In this document: piece by piece, positions 7,937-16,391 of the stretch
Numbering within the stretch: the first letter of the stretch is position 1
How the letters are laid out: every line of letters begins with the position of its first letter
NCBI RefSeq assembly: GCF_008642355.1
Contig: NZ_CP029193.1
Span: forward strand, 7,836,001-7,900,000
DNA from: Streptomyces venezuelae
Lineage (GTDB): Bacteria; Actinomycetota; Actinomycetes; Streptomycetales; Streptomycetaceae
DNA: 64,000 bases
Reading direction: 5' to 3'
The notes under the pieces: generated by a model
What the model was told of the DNA's origin: nothing
The model's database searches: none
Seen by the model: the letters and a program-made list of their open reading frames with translations, nothing else
Made by a program: the position numbers and the translations under genes

Positions 7937-8566
7937 TCAGTAGAGCTTGCGGTAGGCGTCCTCCAGGGACGCCTCCAGGAGCTTCGGGTCCACGTCGACG
8001 CCGAACTGCGCGGCCGCCATCTCACCGATCGACGGCATGCCCTCGGCGAGCGCCTGGCTCGCCGGGTCCCACAGCCGCGAGCGGACGAGCGCCCGCCCGC
8101 AGTGGAAGTACACCTCGGCCACCTCGACGACGATCGCCAGGTCCGGCCGCTTGGCCTCGATGCGCATCCGGGTCAGCACATCGGGTTCGTCGGTGACGTA
8201 ACCGCTGCCGTTGACGCGCAGCACCTCGCGTACGCCGGGGACGAAGAAGCAGAGCCCGACGCCGTCGTTCTCCGCGAGGTTGCGGAAGGAGTCGGCGATC
8301 TTGTTGCCGGGGCGGTCGGGGAGGGCGAGGGTGTGTTCGTCGAGGACCTTCACGAAGCCCGGGTAGTCGCCGCGCGGCGAGCAGTCGGCGCGTCCGGCCG
8401 CGTCCGCCGTCGCCATCGTCAGGAACGGCGAGTGGGCGATGAAGTGCCGTACATAGTCGTCGACGCGGTCCTTCACCTTCTCCTTGATCATGGCGTCGGG
8501 TGGCCCGAGCCGTTCGAGCACCTCTTGCGGAGAGATCCGTCGGGGGCGTGCGGGGGCATGCGTCAT
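7937..8566 (-). CDS. PPOX-type (pyridoxamine-phosphate-oxidase-like) flavoprotein
   Basis: 209-residue split-barrel flavoprotein. The core 'SPFLTMATADAAGRADCSPRGDYPGFVKV' and 'LPDRPGNKIADSFRNLAEN' fits the FMN-dependent PPOX subgroup related to MSMEG_1061/DR2398 rather than true PdxH. The N-terminal 45 residues form a helical cap. ATG 8566 has GAGGAAG directly upstream; longer frames lack a site. It is transcribed away from a TetR gene across a 133-bp gap carrying a dyad, and is followed by a reductase that could supply reduced flavin or electrons. The substrate is unknown. Confidence 0.88.
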   Translation of the reverse strand: MTHAPARPRRISPQEVLERLGPPDAMIKEKVKDRVDDYVRHFIAHSPFLTMATADAAGRADCSPRGDYPGFVKVLDEHTLALPDRPGNKIADSFRNLAENDGVGLCFFVPGVREVLRVNGSGYVTDEPDVLTRMRIEAKRPDLAIVVEVAEVYFHCGRALVRSRLWDPASQALAEGMPSIGEMAAAQFGVDVDPKLLEASLEDAYRKLY

Positions 8567-8642
8567 GGCGACTTCCTCGGGCGGACGACGGTGTGCGGCT
8601 CCGGGGGAACGCCCCGCATCGCCGCAGCTCATGCCAGTATTG

Positions 8643-8656
8643 TGAGCAATTACTCA
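8643..8656. promoter_or_regulatory. Dyad operator between TetR and PPOX genes
   Basis: TGAGCAATTACTCA is a 14-bp near-perfect palindrome with a single asymmetric pair. TGAG/CTCA arms around AATT are a common half-site pattern for TetR-family regulators. It sits 77 bp from the PPOX start and 44 bp from the TetR start, so one dimer could block both promoters. Confidence 0.65.
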
Positions 8657-8699
8657 GGTCCCACGCTACTCGCGTTCACGGGACCTCGCAGGAGGTGCG

Positions 8700-9347
8700 A
8701 TGTCGTCCGACCGACGTGGACTACAGCCACGTAAACAGCCCCGTCAGATCCGGGCGGAGCTGACCCGGCAGCGCATCCTCGACGCCGCTGCTCACGTTTT
8801 CGCCGAGTACGGGTACGCGGCGGGGACCACCAACCGGATCGCGGAGCGGGCCCGGGTCTCCATCGGATCGCTGTACCAGTACTACCCGAACAAGGACGCG
8901 ATCCTGGTCGAGCTGCTGATCCGGCACCTGGACGCGGGGATGGCCGCCATCGAGGCGGCCCAGCCGGACCGGGACGGACTGCGGACGCAGTCCGTCGAGA
9001 GCATCCTGCGCTCCTACGTCGGCAATGTCGTCGAGAGCCACCGGGACGACCCGCAGTTGCTCCGCGTGATGATGGAACAGGGGCCACGCGCCCCCGAATT
9101 GCTGGAGCGCGTGGCCCGGAACGAGATGCGCAGCATCGCCTACGCCCAGAGGCTGCTGCGGAACCACCCGGAGGTGCGGGTCGCGGATGTCGACATCGCC
9201 GCCCGGCTGGTGGTCTCCACGGTGGAGATGGTGGTGCACAAGGTGATGGCGGGGCCGGGCGACGTGGACCGGGCGCGGTTCGAGGACGAGCTCGTCACGA
9301 TGCTCACCCGCTACCTGACGGGCGGCCCGGCCTCCTCGGAAGCGTAG
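8700..9347 (+). CDS. TetR-family transcriptional regulator
   Basis: 215 residues. The helix-turn-helix is at about residues 20-65, with 'RILDAAAHVFAEYGYAAGTTNRIAERARVSIGSLYQYYPNKDAIL', including the conserved SLYQYYPNK. The C-terminal part is an all-helical TetR ligand domain ending 'MLTRYLTGG'. ATG 8700 has GGAGG upstream. It is divergent from the PPOX/reductase pair and the shared dyad at 8643-8656 makes it the likely repressor of that pair and of itself. Confidence 0.93.
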   Translation: MSSDRRGLQPRKQPRQIRAELTRQRILDAAAHVFAEYGYAAGTTNRIAERARVSIGSLYQYYPNKDAILVELLIRHLDAGMAAIEAAQPDRDGLRTQSVESILRSYVGNVVESHRDDPQLLRVMMEQGPRAPELLERVARNEMRSIAYAQRLLRNHPEVRVADVDIAARLVVSTVEMVVHKVMAGPGDVDRARFEDELVTMLTRYLTGGPASSEA

Positions 9348-9372
9348 TCGGTCAGGAACCGCAGTCGGTCGG

Positions 9373-10143
9373 TCAGGGGCGGGGCCGGGTGGCGGTGTCG
9401 AGATAGAAGGCGTCGATGCTCTGCACGGCCGTCTCGAACTCCTCCAGGTTGACGGGCTTCGTCACGTACGCGTTGGCGTGGCTGCTGTACGCGCCGGTCA
9501 CGTCCTCCGGGGCGGTGGACGTGGTGAGGACGACCACGGGGATGGTCTGCAGGTCCTCGTCCGCCTTGAGGACCTTCAGGAGGTCCCGGCCGTTCATGCG
9601 CGGCATGTTCAGGTCGAGGACGATGAGATCGGGCCGCGGGCTGCCCGGGGTGCGCAGGTGCTCCAGGGCGGCGACACCGTCGGTGACCTGAACCAGGTTG
9701 CGGGCCCCGCGCTCGGAGAGTGCCTCCTCGATGAGCATCGCGTCGGCGATGTCGTCTTCGACGAGCAGGACGTCGAAGGGACGGGCGGGGGTCGTCATCA
9801 TGGAACGCTCCGTGCGTTTCTCGGGGGAGTGGTGAAAAAGCCCCGGCCAGCGGCGCCGAGCGCCCTGCCGGGTCATGCCGCACGCGGCGCCGATCTGCGG
9901 ATAGCCGGCGCCCGCTTCGGCCGCGGCCCCCGCGGCCTCCCGCTGGAGCCGCTCGGTGGCCTGCTGGAGCTGGTCCAGCACGTGCAGCAGGAGCAGCGGC
10001 TGCGCCGCGTCGTCCGCCGCCGGGTGCTCGGGTCCGTCGAGGAGTTGCCAGGCGAGTCGTTGCGCGACGGCGCCGACCGCCGAGTCGGCGATGGCGGCCG
10101 TCTCCTGCGGAGTGGCTCGCAACTCGAAGTTCATGCCCGGCAT
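9373..10143 (-). CDS. HTH protein running in frame into a Rcp1-like response regulator
   Basis: One uninterrupted frame of 256 codons holds two modules. Residues 1-114 are a helical protein with a leucine-rich middle ('LLLLHVLDQLQQATERLQRE') and a helix-turn-helix at about 85-105 ('YPQIGAACGMTRQGARRRW'). From residue 115 (ATG 9801) begins a stand-alone receiver domain with 'VLLVEDDIADAMLIEEAL', the phospho-acceptor Asp in 'LIVLDLNMPRMNG', the Thr in 'VVLTTST' and Lys in 'YVTKPVN'. Rcp1-type receivers usually exist alone. GGAG lies about 9 bases before ATG 9801, so the receiver may also start internally. No stop separates the two, so the HTH part cannot be made alone. It faces the histidine kinase and may be its phosphotransfer partner. 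Confidence 0.8.
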   Translation of the reverse strand: MPGMNFELRATPQETAAIADSAVGAVAQRLAWQLLDGPEHPAADDAAQPLLLLHVLDQLQQATERLQREAAGAAAEAGAGYPQIGAACGMTRQGARRRWPGLFHHSPEKRTERSMMTTPARPFDVLLVEDDIADAMLIEEALSERGARNLVQVTDGVAALEHLRTPGSPRPDLIVLDLNMPRMNGRDLLKVLKADEDLQTIPVVVLTTSTAPEDVTGAYSSHANAYVTKPVNLEEFETAVQSIDAFYLDTATRPRP

Positions 10144-10175
10144 GTCAGGCACTCTAGGTCCCGGGGACCGCTGGC

Positions 10176-10191
10176 GACAACAAGTGTTGTC
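10176..10191. promoter_or_regulatory. 16-bp dyad between HTH-regulator and histidine kinase genes
   Basis: GACAACA-AG-TGTTGTC has perfect 7-bp arms. It lies in the 108-bp gap between the divergent genes at 10143 and 10252, 33 bp from the former start. I do not match it to a named regulator; the HTH protein next door is a natural candidate. Confidence 0.5.
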
Positions 10192-10251
10192 AGCCTTTAG
10201 AGTATGCGGGCCGCAACCTCGACGCGGCTGTCGTGATGAGGAGTCCGCAGG

Positions 10252-11859
10252 ATGACCGGCGTAGAAGGGCGGCCGCGCGTGGGAGCGCTCTCCACGTGGA
10301 CGACACGGAGATGGCTCCGAGTCGGGGTGGCCTTGTCCCTGGCGATCCTGGCGCTGCTCGGGGCCACGGGAGCGTGGGTCCTCGCGCGCACCGCCACCAT
10401 CAGCAAGGACCTCGTCGATGTCCGTTCGCCCGCGCTGACCACCGCGATCCGCCTGGAGACGGCCATCCTCGACCAGGAGACCGGGATCCGGGGATACGGA
10501 CTCACCGGCACGTCCGAGTTCATCGCCCCCTACCGGCGCGGCCTCGACGAACAGAAGGCGAACGCGTCCCGCCTCGCCGACCTGCTGGAGGACGACTCCG
10601 ACGGCAGGAAGGACCTGGCGGTCGTGCAGGAGGCCGTCGAGCACTGGCAGGAGAGGTTCGCCAGGCCGGTCGCCGCGGAGCCGCCCGGCGCACCCTCGCC
10701 CCTGGCCACCAAGAGGGCGGCGGAGGGCAAGAAGGCCTTCGACCGGGTGCGGGAAGCGCTGCACGACCAGCAGGAACGGCTGCGTGCCGAGCGGACCCGG
10801 GCGAGGGACGACCTGATGGCCACGAGCACCCTGCGGAACTGGGTGTTCGTCTCCATCGGAGCGCTCATCGTCCTCTTGGCCGCGCTCATTTTCGAAGGGT
10901 TGCGGCGCGGTATCAACCGGCCGCTGGAGCAGCTCGGCGCCGAGGCGCGGACCATCGCCGGCGGTGACTTCGACCACGCCATCAAGCCGACGGGCCCCGC
11001 CGACCTGCGCCGGCTCAGCGGTGAGATCGACTTCATGCGCCGTCGTCTCGTGCGGGAACTCGCCTTCAGCGAGGAGGCGCGCCTGCGCCTCGACGCGCAG
11101 GCCGCGGAACTGCAGCGCTCCAACGCGGAGCTGGAGCAGTTCGCGTACGTGGCCTCCCACGACCTCCAGGAGCCGCTGCGCAAGGTCTCCAGCTTCACGC
11201 AGCTCCTCCAGCGGCGTTACGCGGGCAAGCTCGACGCACGGGCGGACCAGTACATCGACTTCGCGGTCGACGGGGCGAACCGCATGCAGGTCCTCATCAA
11301 CGACCTGCTCGACTTCTCCCGGGTGGGGCGACTGCACAACGCCCAGCAGACCGTCGACCTCGACACGGTGCTGACCCGCACCCTGTCCACACTGAGCGTC
11401 GCCATCGAGGAGGCCGGCGCGACGATCAGCCACGACCCGCTGCCGACGCTGATCGCCGACCCCACCCAGATGGGCATGCTCTGGCAGAACCTCATCGGCA
11501 ACGCCGTCAAGTTCCGGCGGCCGGGGACACCGCCCGAGATCCGCGTGACGGCGGAGCGCGAGGACGACCTGTGGCGGTTCACCGTCACGGACAACGGCAT
11601 CGGCATCGAACCGGACTACGTCGACAAGGTCTTCGTCATCTTCCAGCGGCTGCACACCAAGGACGCCTACAGCGGCAGCGGCATCGGCCTCGCGATGTGC
11701 AAGAAGATCGTCGAATTCCACGGCGGCACCATCGCCGTGGACCCCGAGTACACCGAAGGCGCCCGGCTCATCTTCACCCTGGCTCCCCACCCCCCGGAAG
11801 CCATCGGCCCATCCACCCTGCCGGAAGCCACCCGCGCCGACGCGGAGCACGCACCATGA
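10252..11859 (+). CDS. CHASE3-HAMP sensor histidine kinase
   Basis: 535-residue membrane kinase. TM1 is at about residues 22-45. An extracytoplasmic CHASE3-like helical sensor follows, with 'ETAILDQETGIRGYGLTG' near 68. TM2 is at about 196-218, HAMP at 219-275, and the dimerisation helix carries the phospho-acceptor His303 in 'FAYVASHDLQEPLRKVSSF'. The ATP-binding domain has the N-box 'LIGNAVKF' near 415, G1 'DNGIGIE' near 447 and G2 'GSGIGLAMCKK'. The H-box SHDLQEPL is that of bacteriophytochrome-like kinases that pair with Rcp1-type receivers, which fits the neighbouring receiver gene. The stop overlaps the next ATG by 4 bases, indicating translational coupling. Confidence 0.94.
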   Translation: MTGVEGRPRVGALSTWTTRRWLRVGVALSLAILALLGATGAWVLARTATISKDLVDVRSPALTTAIRLETAILDQETGIRGYGLTGTSEFIAPYRRGLDEQKANASRLADLLEDDSDGRKDLAVVQEAVEHWQERFARPVAAEPPGAPSPLATKRAAEGKKAFDRVREALHDQQERLRAERTRARDDLMATSTLRNWVFVSIGALIVLLAALIFEGLRRGINRPLEQLGAEARTIAGGDFDHAIKPTGPADLRRLSGEIDFMRRRLVRELAFSEEARLRLDAQAAELQRSNAELEQFAYVASHDLQEPLRKVSSFTQLLQRRYAGKLDARADQYIDFAVDGANRMQVLINDLLDFSRVGRLHNAQQTVDLDTVLTRTLSTLSVAIEEAGATISHDPLPTLIADPTQMGMLWQNLIGNAVKFRRPGTPPEIRVTAEREDDLWRFTVTDNGIGIEPDYVDKVFVIFQRLHTKDAYSGSGIGLAMCKKIVEFHGGTIAVDPEYTEGARLIFTLAPHPPEAIGPSTLPEATRADAEHAP

Positions 11860-13055
11860 CCTCAACCGTCGCAGCCGTCCCCGACGAGCAGATGTACCGC
11901 ATCCTGCTGATCGAGGACGACCAGGGCGACGCCCTGCTCGTCGAGGAGCTGCTGCACGACACGGGACTGCGGTTCGAGCTGACCACGCGCACGACACTGG
12001 CCGAGGCACACGCCGTGCTGGCCGGCAGCCCCATCGACTGCGTCCTGCTCGACCTGCACCTGCCCGACGTCTCGGGCATCGACGCCGTCACCGCGGTCCG
12101 GCGCCGGGCACCGCACACCGCGGTGATCGTCCTCACCGGTCTCTCCGAGGCCCAGGCGGGCGCGAACGCGATGGCCGCGGGCGCCCAGGACTACCTGGTC
12201 AAGGGCAAGGTCGACGGGGAGCTGCTGCGCCGGACGGTGCGCTACGCCGTCTACCGCAGCAAGACCGAGCGTACGAACGCCGAAGCCCAGGCCGCCCGGC
12301 TGCGGGCGGAGGAGAACGCACGCCTGGAGCGCGGTCTGCTGCCCCAGCCCATCCTCGACACCTCCACGGTCAGGGTCACCTCGCGCTACCTGCCCGGAGC
12401 CGCGTGGGCGCTGCTCGGCGGGGACTTCCTCGACGTGGTGGAGGGTGACGACGGACTGCTGCACGCCGTCGTGGGCGACGTCAGCGGACACGGGCCGGAC
12501 GCCGCGGCGCTGGGTGTCTTCCTGCGCATCGCCTGGCGCTCCCTCGTGCTCGGCGGACATCGCGGCAACGACCTGCTGCACCTGATGGAGCGCATCCTGA
12601 TCGCCGAGCGCGGCAGCCAGCACCTGTTCGCGACGTGCACGCTCCTGACCCTCGACCAGCGTGCCGCCACCGCCACGCTGCACCTCGCGGGACACCACGA
12701 ACCCCTGCTCACCACGGCGGCGGGCACCCAGGAACTGGCGGCCGCGCACGGCATGGCCCTCGGCGTCGTCCCCGGACTGCGCAGATGGCCCTCCACGGTG
12801 GTCCCGCTCCCGGCCTCCGGCGCCCTGACCCTCTACACGGACGGACTCACCGAGGGACACAACGGAGCCACGGGCGAACGGCTCGGTGTCGACGGGCTGC
12901 TCGGCCTCATCGGGGAGCTGCCGACGACGGACCCGGCCGAGCACGTCGACCGCCTCATCGAGGAGACGCACGCGCTGAACGCCGGACGGCACTCCGACGA
13001 CCTCGCGGTGCTGCGCCTCGACTGGGGGAGTCCGGGCACCCACGGCGAGGAGTAG
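11856..13055 (+). CDS. Response regulator fused to SpoIIE/PP2C-type phosphatase
   Basis: 399 residues. An N-terminal receiver (about 14-135) has 'ILLIEDDQGDALLVEELL', the Asp in 'CVLLDLHLPDVSG' and 'YLVKGKVDG'. A short coiled linker ('AQAARLRAEENARLERGLLP') follows, then a SpoIIE phosphatase (about 175-390) with the metal-binding 'GGDFLDV', 'AVVGDVSGHGPDAAAL', 'TLYTDGLTEG' and 'SDDLAVLRLDW'. This architecture dephosphorylates anti-anti-sigma factors, turning a kinase signal into sigma-factor release. The gene overlaps the kinase by ATGA and is followed by a convergent RsbW-like ATPase gene, so the parts of a partner-switching module are together. Confidence 0.94.
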   Translation: MTSTVAAVPDEQMYRILLIEDDQGDALLVEELLHDTGLRFELTTRTTLAEAHAVLAGSPIDCVLLDLHLPDVSGIDAVTAVRRRAPHTAVIVLTGLSEAQAGANAMAAGAQDYLVKGKVDGELLRRTVRYAVYRSKTERTNAEAQAARLRAEENARLERGLLPQPILDTSTVRVTSRYLPGAAWALLGGDFLDVVEGDDGLLHAVVGDVSGHGPDAAALGVFLRIAWRSLVLGGHRGNDLLHLMERILIAERGSQHLFATCTLLTLDQRAATATLHLAGHHEPLLTTAAGTQELAAAHGMALGVVPGLRRWPSTVVPLPASGALTLYTDGLTEGHNGATGERLGVDGLLGLIGELPTTDPAEHVDRLIEETHALNAGRHSDDLAVLRLDWGSPGTHGEE

Positions 13056-13063
13056 CCGGGGCC

Positions 13064-13531
13064 TCAGAGCGGGGAGTTCTCCGCCAGCTCGATCACCGCG
13101 GTGATCCGCTTGCCCACGGGCTCGCGGTGCACCGTGAAGCTCCGGCACAGGGCCATGACGATCTCCAGGCCGTGCTGTCCGATGCGGCTCGGGTCCGGCG
13201 GCAGGACCGCGGGCAGCGCGGTGCTGCTGTCCCACACGCTCACCTCGACGGCGCCGGACCGCACGTCCAGGCTCAGCAGCGAAGGACCGGGCGCGTACTT
13301 GCGGGCGTTGGTCACGAGCTCGCTGACCACCAACTGCACCGTGCCCATCGCCCCTGCGGAGACGGGCAGCCCGTGCACGGCCTGCACATCGGTAAGAAAA
13401 CTGCGGGCCAGGTCACGGGCGGCGCCGATCTCCCCGCTCTCCTCGAAGGCCGCGGAAACCGACAGGAACTCGCCCACCGACGATCGCTGGTCGCTCATAC
13501 CCGCCGTCCGGCCGCGGTCCGCCTCGCCCAC
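13064..13531 (-). CDS. RsbW-like ATP-binding protein (anti-sigma/HATPase_c_2)
   Basis: About 155 residues, a single GHKL ATPase domain of the HATPase_c_2 type: 'MGTVQLVVSELVTNARKYA' is the N-box, and 'DPSRIGQHGLEIVMALCRSF' is the shortened G-box region typical of the Streptomyces RsbW-like family. Such proteins act as anti-sigma kinases or regulators. GTG 13531 is chosen because AGGAG lies six bases upstream; ATG 13498 is an alternative. It is convergent with the SpoIIE phosphatase gene, 8 bp apart, and is probably in the same signalling network. No anti-anti-sigma (STAS) gene is in this part of the window. Confidence 0.85.
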   Translation of the reverse strand: MGEADRGRTAGMSDQRSSVGEFLSVSAAFEESGEIGAARDLARSFLTDVQAVHGLPVSAGAMGTVQLVVSELVTNARKYAPGPSLLSLDVRSGAVEVSVWDSSTALPAVLPPDPSRIGQHGLEIVMALCRSFTVHREPVGKRITAVIELAENSPL

Positions 13532-13691
13532 CAAACACTCCTGTTTCACAACGCCCGTCTACCCAGAAAAATCCGGAGCATCAACCTCGATGCGACCGGA
13601 TTTCCCCGGGCCCGTACACCCGTGTGCCCCCGGCACGGCCGAATGGCGGCACCGCGGATGTTTCGCCTGTTCAGCGGGCACACGTTGCGCC

Positions 13692-15032
13692 ATGAACGAC
13701 AAGCCAGACACCTCGACGGAGCCCGGAACCCCGCTCCGGCGGACCCTCACCACCACGCTCCTGTACTTCTTCATCCTCGGCGACGTCCTGGGCGCCGGGG
13801 TCTACGTACTGGTGGGGCAGGTCGCAGCGGAGTCCGGCCCCGCGGTGTGGCTTCCGCTCGCAGTGGCGCTGGGGCTCGCCCTGCTGACCGCCGCGTCCTA
13901 CGCGGAGCTGGCCACACGCTTCCCGCGGGCCGGCGGTGCCTCCCATTACGCCACCCTCGCCTACGGTCCCTTCGTCGGATTCCTCGCCGGTTTCTGCATG
14001 CTCGCCGCCGGTGTGGTGTCGGTGGGGGCGCTGGCGCGCGGATTCGCCGGGGACTATCTGGCCGAGTTCGTCTCCCTGCCCATCGCCCTGGTCGCGGTCG
14101 TCTTCCTGGGCGCCCTCGCGCTGCTCAACCTGCGCGGCATCAGCGAGTCCACCCGGGCCAACACCGTGGCCACCCTCATCGAGGTCGGCGGGCTCGTCCT
14201 CGTCATCGGGCTCGGCGCGTGGGTTCTGCTCCGCGGCGACGGGGACGTCGGCCGTCTCGCCGACGTCGGTACGGCGAGCAGCGGACCCACCGCCGCCGTG
14301 CTGAGCGGCGCCGTCCTCGGCTACTACTCCTTCGTCGGCTTCGAGACGTCCGTCAACGTGGCCGAGGAGACCCGCGACCCGCGCCGCTCCTACCCCCGCG
14401 CCCTGTTCGGCGCGCTGATCACCGCCGGACTGGTGTACGTCCTGGTCGGCTGCGTCGCCGCGGCGGCCGTGCCCACGCAGACCCTGGTGGACAGCAGCGG
14501 CCCGCTGCTGGAGGTCGTCAAGGAGGCCGGCGGCGTACCGCCGCGCGTGTTCAGCGTCGTGGCCCTGGTCGCGGTGGCCAACGGCGCGCTGCTCACCGGC
14601 ATCATGACCTCCCGTCTCACCTTCGGCATGGCACGCGACGGCCTGCTGCCCCGCCCGCTGACCCGCGTCCTGCCCGGACGCCGTACCCCGTGGGCCGCGA
14701 TCGCCGCCACGACGGCGCTCTCCCTGCTGCTCGCCCTGACCGGCAACGTCGCCACGCTCGCCTCCACGCTGGTGCTCCTGCTGCTGGTCGTCTTCTTCAT
14801 CGTGAACACGGCCGCACTGGTCCTGCGCCGCAAGCACCCCGCCCGCGGCGCCGCCGACCGCGATCACTTCAGGGCCCCTGCCGTCGTGCCCGCGCTCGGT
14901 GCCCTGTCCTGCGTGGTCCTCGCGACCCAGGTCGAAGCGGAGGTGTGGCTGCGGGGGCTGATCGTGCTCGCCGTCGGATGCGTCCTCGGCGCGTGTGTGA
15001 CGCTGCGCCGCCGGGCACGGAAGGAGACGTAG
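13692..15032 (+). CDS. APC-family amino acid permease
   Basis: 446-residue integral membrane protein with about 12 hydrophobic segments. The N-terminal 'LGDVLGAGVYVLVGQVAAESGP' is the APC substrate-binding unwound helix 1, and 'YAELATRFPRAGGASHYATLAYGPF' is the conserved loop-helix 3 region. The segment 'SFVGFETSVNVAEETRDPRRSYPRAL' (helix 6 and loop) is highly typical. It probably imports an amino acid or amine by proton symport; specificity cannot be read. The start at ATG 13692 has no strong ribosome site, but the next downstream starts fall inside TM1. Confidence 0.9.
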   Translation: MNDKPDTSTEPGTPLRRTLTTTLLYFFILGDVLGAGVYVLVGQVAAESGPAVWLPLAVALGLALLTAASYAELATRFPRAGGASHYATLAYGPFVGFLAGFCMLAAGVVSVGALARGFAGDYLAEFVSLPIALVAVVFLGALALLNLRGISESTRANTVATLIEVGGLVLVIGLGAWVLLRGDGDVGRLADVGTASSGPTAAVLSGAVLGYYSFVGFETSVNVAEETRDPRRSYPRALFGALITAGLVYVLVGCVAAAAVPTQTLVDSSGPLLEVVKEAGGVPPRVFSVVALVAVANGALLTGIMTSRLTFGMARDGLLPRPLTRVLPGRRTPWAAIAATTALSLLLALTGNVATLASTLVLLLLVVFFIVNTAALVLRRKHPARGAADRDHFRAPAVVPALGALSCVVLATQVEAEVWLRGLIVLAVGCVLGACVTLRRRARKET

Positions 15033-15042
15033 CGCCGCGGTC

Positions 15043-15489
15043 TCAGCCGTGCATACGGGCGCCCTTCAGCACCTTGTCGACGGCGTTGCGGGGGCCGTAC
15101 ACCGCCAGGCCCACCAGGTCCAGCCGGTCCGCGGGCACGGCCCGCACCGCCGCGCGGTTGTCGCGGTCGTTGCCGGTGGCGAAGAGGTCGGAGGTGAAGA
15201 CCGACCGGGGCAGATCACGGCTCAGGGCGCGGCGGTGCGCCGCCGTCACCCCTTCCCTCGTCGCCTCGAAGACCATGACCGGCTGGCGGAACATCGGCAG
15301 GTACGGGGTGCCGTCGGCGTCCTCGTACGGCTCGCCGACGACCTCGGGGTTGCGGGTGCCGAGGCCGCTGACGAGGAAGGCGGTGACGTTCAGCCGCTGC
15401 CAGGTCTCCAGGTCCTCGCGCAGCACCACGGCGATCTTGGTGTCGAAGCGGACGGGTGCGTGTCGGTTCTGCGTGGTGTCGGTCGTCAT
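15043..15489 (-). CDS. DUF2000-family protein
   Basis: 148 residues with the DUF2000 pattern: 'TKIAVVLREDLETWQRLNVTAFLVSG', 'YLPMFRQPVMVFEA' and 'VGLAVYGPRNAVDKVLKG'. The function is not established; members are small cytoplasmic proteins related by fold to peptidyl-tRNA hydrolase II. It is divergent from an AraC-type regulator (50 bp between starts), a pairing that suggests the regulator controls it. The stop is 10 bp from the convergent permease stop. Confidence 0.88.
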   Translation of the reverse strand: MTTDTTQNRHAPVRFDTKIAVVLREDLETWQRLNVTAFLVSGLGTRNPEVVGEPYEDADGTPYLPMFRQPVMVFEATREGVTAAHRRALSRDLPRSVFTSDLFATGNDRDNRAAVRAVPADRLDLVGLAVYGPRNAVDKVLKGARMHG

Positions 15490-15539
15490 GCGCTCCAGGC
15501 TGCCGACAGCACGGCGTGTGCGTCTTGTACGTTCTTGGC

Positions 15540-16391
15540 GTGCCGTCGTCGCAGCAGGTCACCGCGTGGCGCCCGCAGGTCCCGGGCGTCGTGGAGGTCT
15601 TCCACGCCCACTTCACCGAGCACGCGTACCCGATGCACGTCCACGACGTGTGGACGCTGCTCATCGTCGACGACGGCGCGGTCCGCTACGACCTGGACCG
15701 GCGCGAGCGCGGCACGCCGCGGGGCACCGTGTCCCTGTTGCCGCCGCAGGTGCCGCACAACGGCTCACCCGCCACGGCGCACGGCTTCCGCAAGCGCGTG
15801 GTGTACCTGGACGCGCCCGTGCTCGACGAGAGCCTCATCGGCCCGGCGGTGGACGACCCGGACATCACCGATCCGCTGCTGCGCCGACGTATCGGCCGGT
15901 TGCACGGGGCGTTGGGGCGGCGCGGCGACGAGCTGGAGGCGGAGAGCCGCCTGGCCTTCGTCGGCGAGCGGCTCCGCGGACACCTGCGGCCCCGCGCCCG
16001 CGGGTCGGTCCCGGAGCCGGGCAGGGGAGTGGCGCACGACCTGCGGGAACTGCTCGACGCGCACGTACTGGGCGGCGTGACGCTGGCGGAGGCCGCACGG
16101 GAAGTGCGTGCGCACCCCACGCACCTGGTGCGCGCGTTCAGCGCGGCCTTCGGCATCGCCCCGCACCAGTACCTGATGGCGCGCAAGGTCGAGCGAGCCC
16201 GGCGGCTCATCCTCGACGGCAGGCCGCCCGCGGCGGTGGCGACCGAGGTCGGGTTCTACGACCAGGCCCACCTGAACCGGCACTTCAAACGGATCGTGGG
16301 CATTCCGCCCGGACGCTACGCCTCGGCGACGACGAAGCGCGCCCCGTCGGGATCGGCGAGGATCGCCTCCGTCGACCCCGCGCCGCCCTGA
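15540..16391 (+). CDS. AraC-family transcriptional regulator
   Basis: About 283 residues. The N-terminal cupin-like sensor has 'FTEHAYPMHVHDVWTLLIVDDG' and 'SLLPPQVPHNGSPA'. Two helix-turn-helix motifs sit in the C-terminal third: 'VTLAEAAREVRAHPTHLVRAFSAAFGIAPHQYL' and 'AAVATEVGFYDQAHLNRHFKRIVGIPPGRYA'. GTG 15540 fits the domain boundary; a GTG at 15516 is possible. The last 25 codons overlap the 3' end of the convergent VOC gene by 76 bp, so the tail after PGRYA may be dispensable. It is divergent from the DUF2000 gene. Confidence 0.9.
   Translation: MPSSQQVTAWRPQVPGVVEVFHAHFTEHAYPMHVHDVWTLLIVDDGAVRYDLDRRERGTPRGTVSLLPPQVPHNGSPATAHGFRKRVVYLDAPVLDESLIGPAVDDPDITDPLLRRRIGRLHGALGRRGDELEAESRLAFVGERLRGHLRPRARGSVPEPGRGVAHDLRELLDAHVLGGVTLAEAAREVRAHPTHLVRAFSAAFGIAPHQYLMARKVERARRLILDGRPPAAVATEVGFYDQAHLNRHFKRIVGIPPGRYASATTKRAPSGSARIASVDPAPP

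Noticed and set aside
10200..12009. Extension of the minus-strand response-regulator frame far upstream
   Set aside because: The frame stays open to 12009 but that part is antisense to the histidine kinase and has no protein-like sequence; only the part from 10143 is supported.
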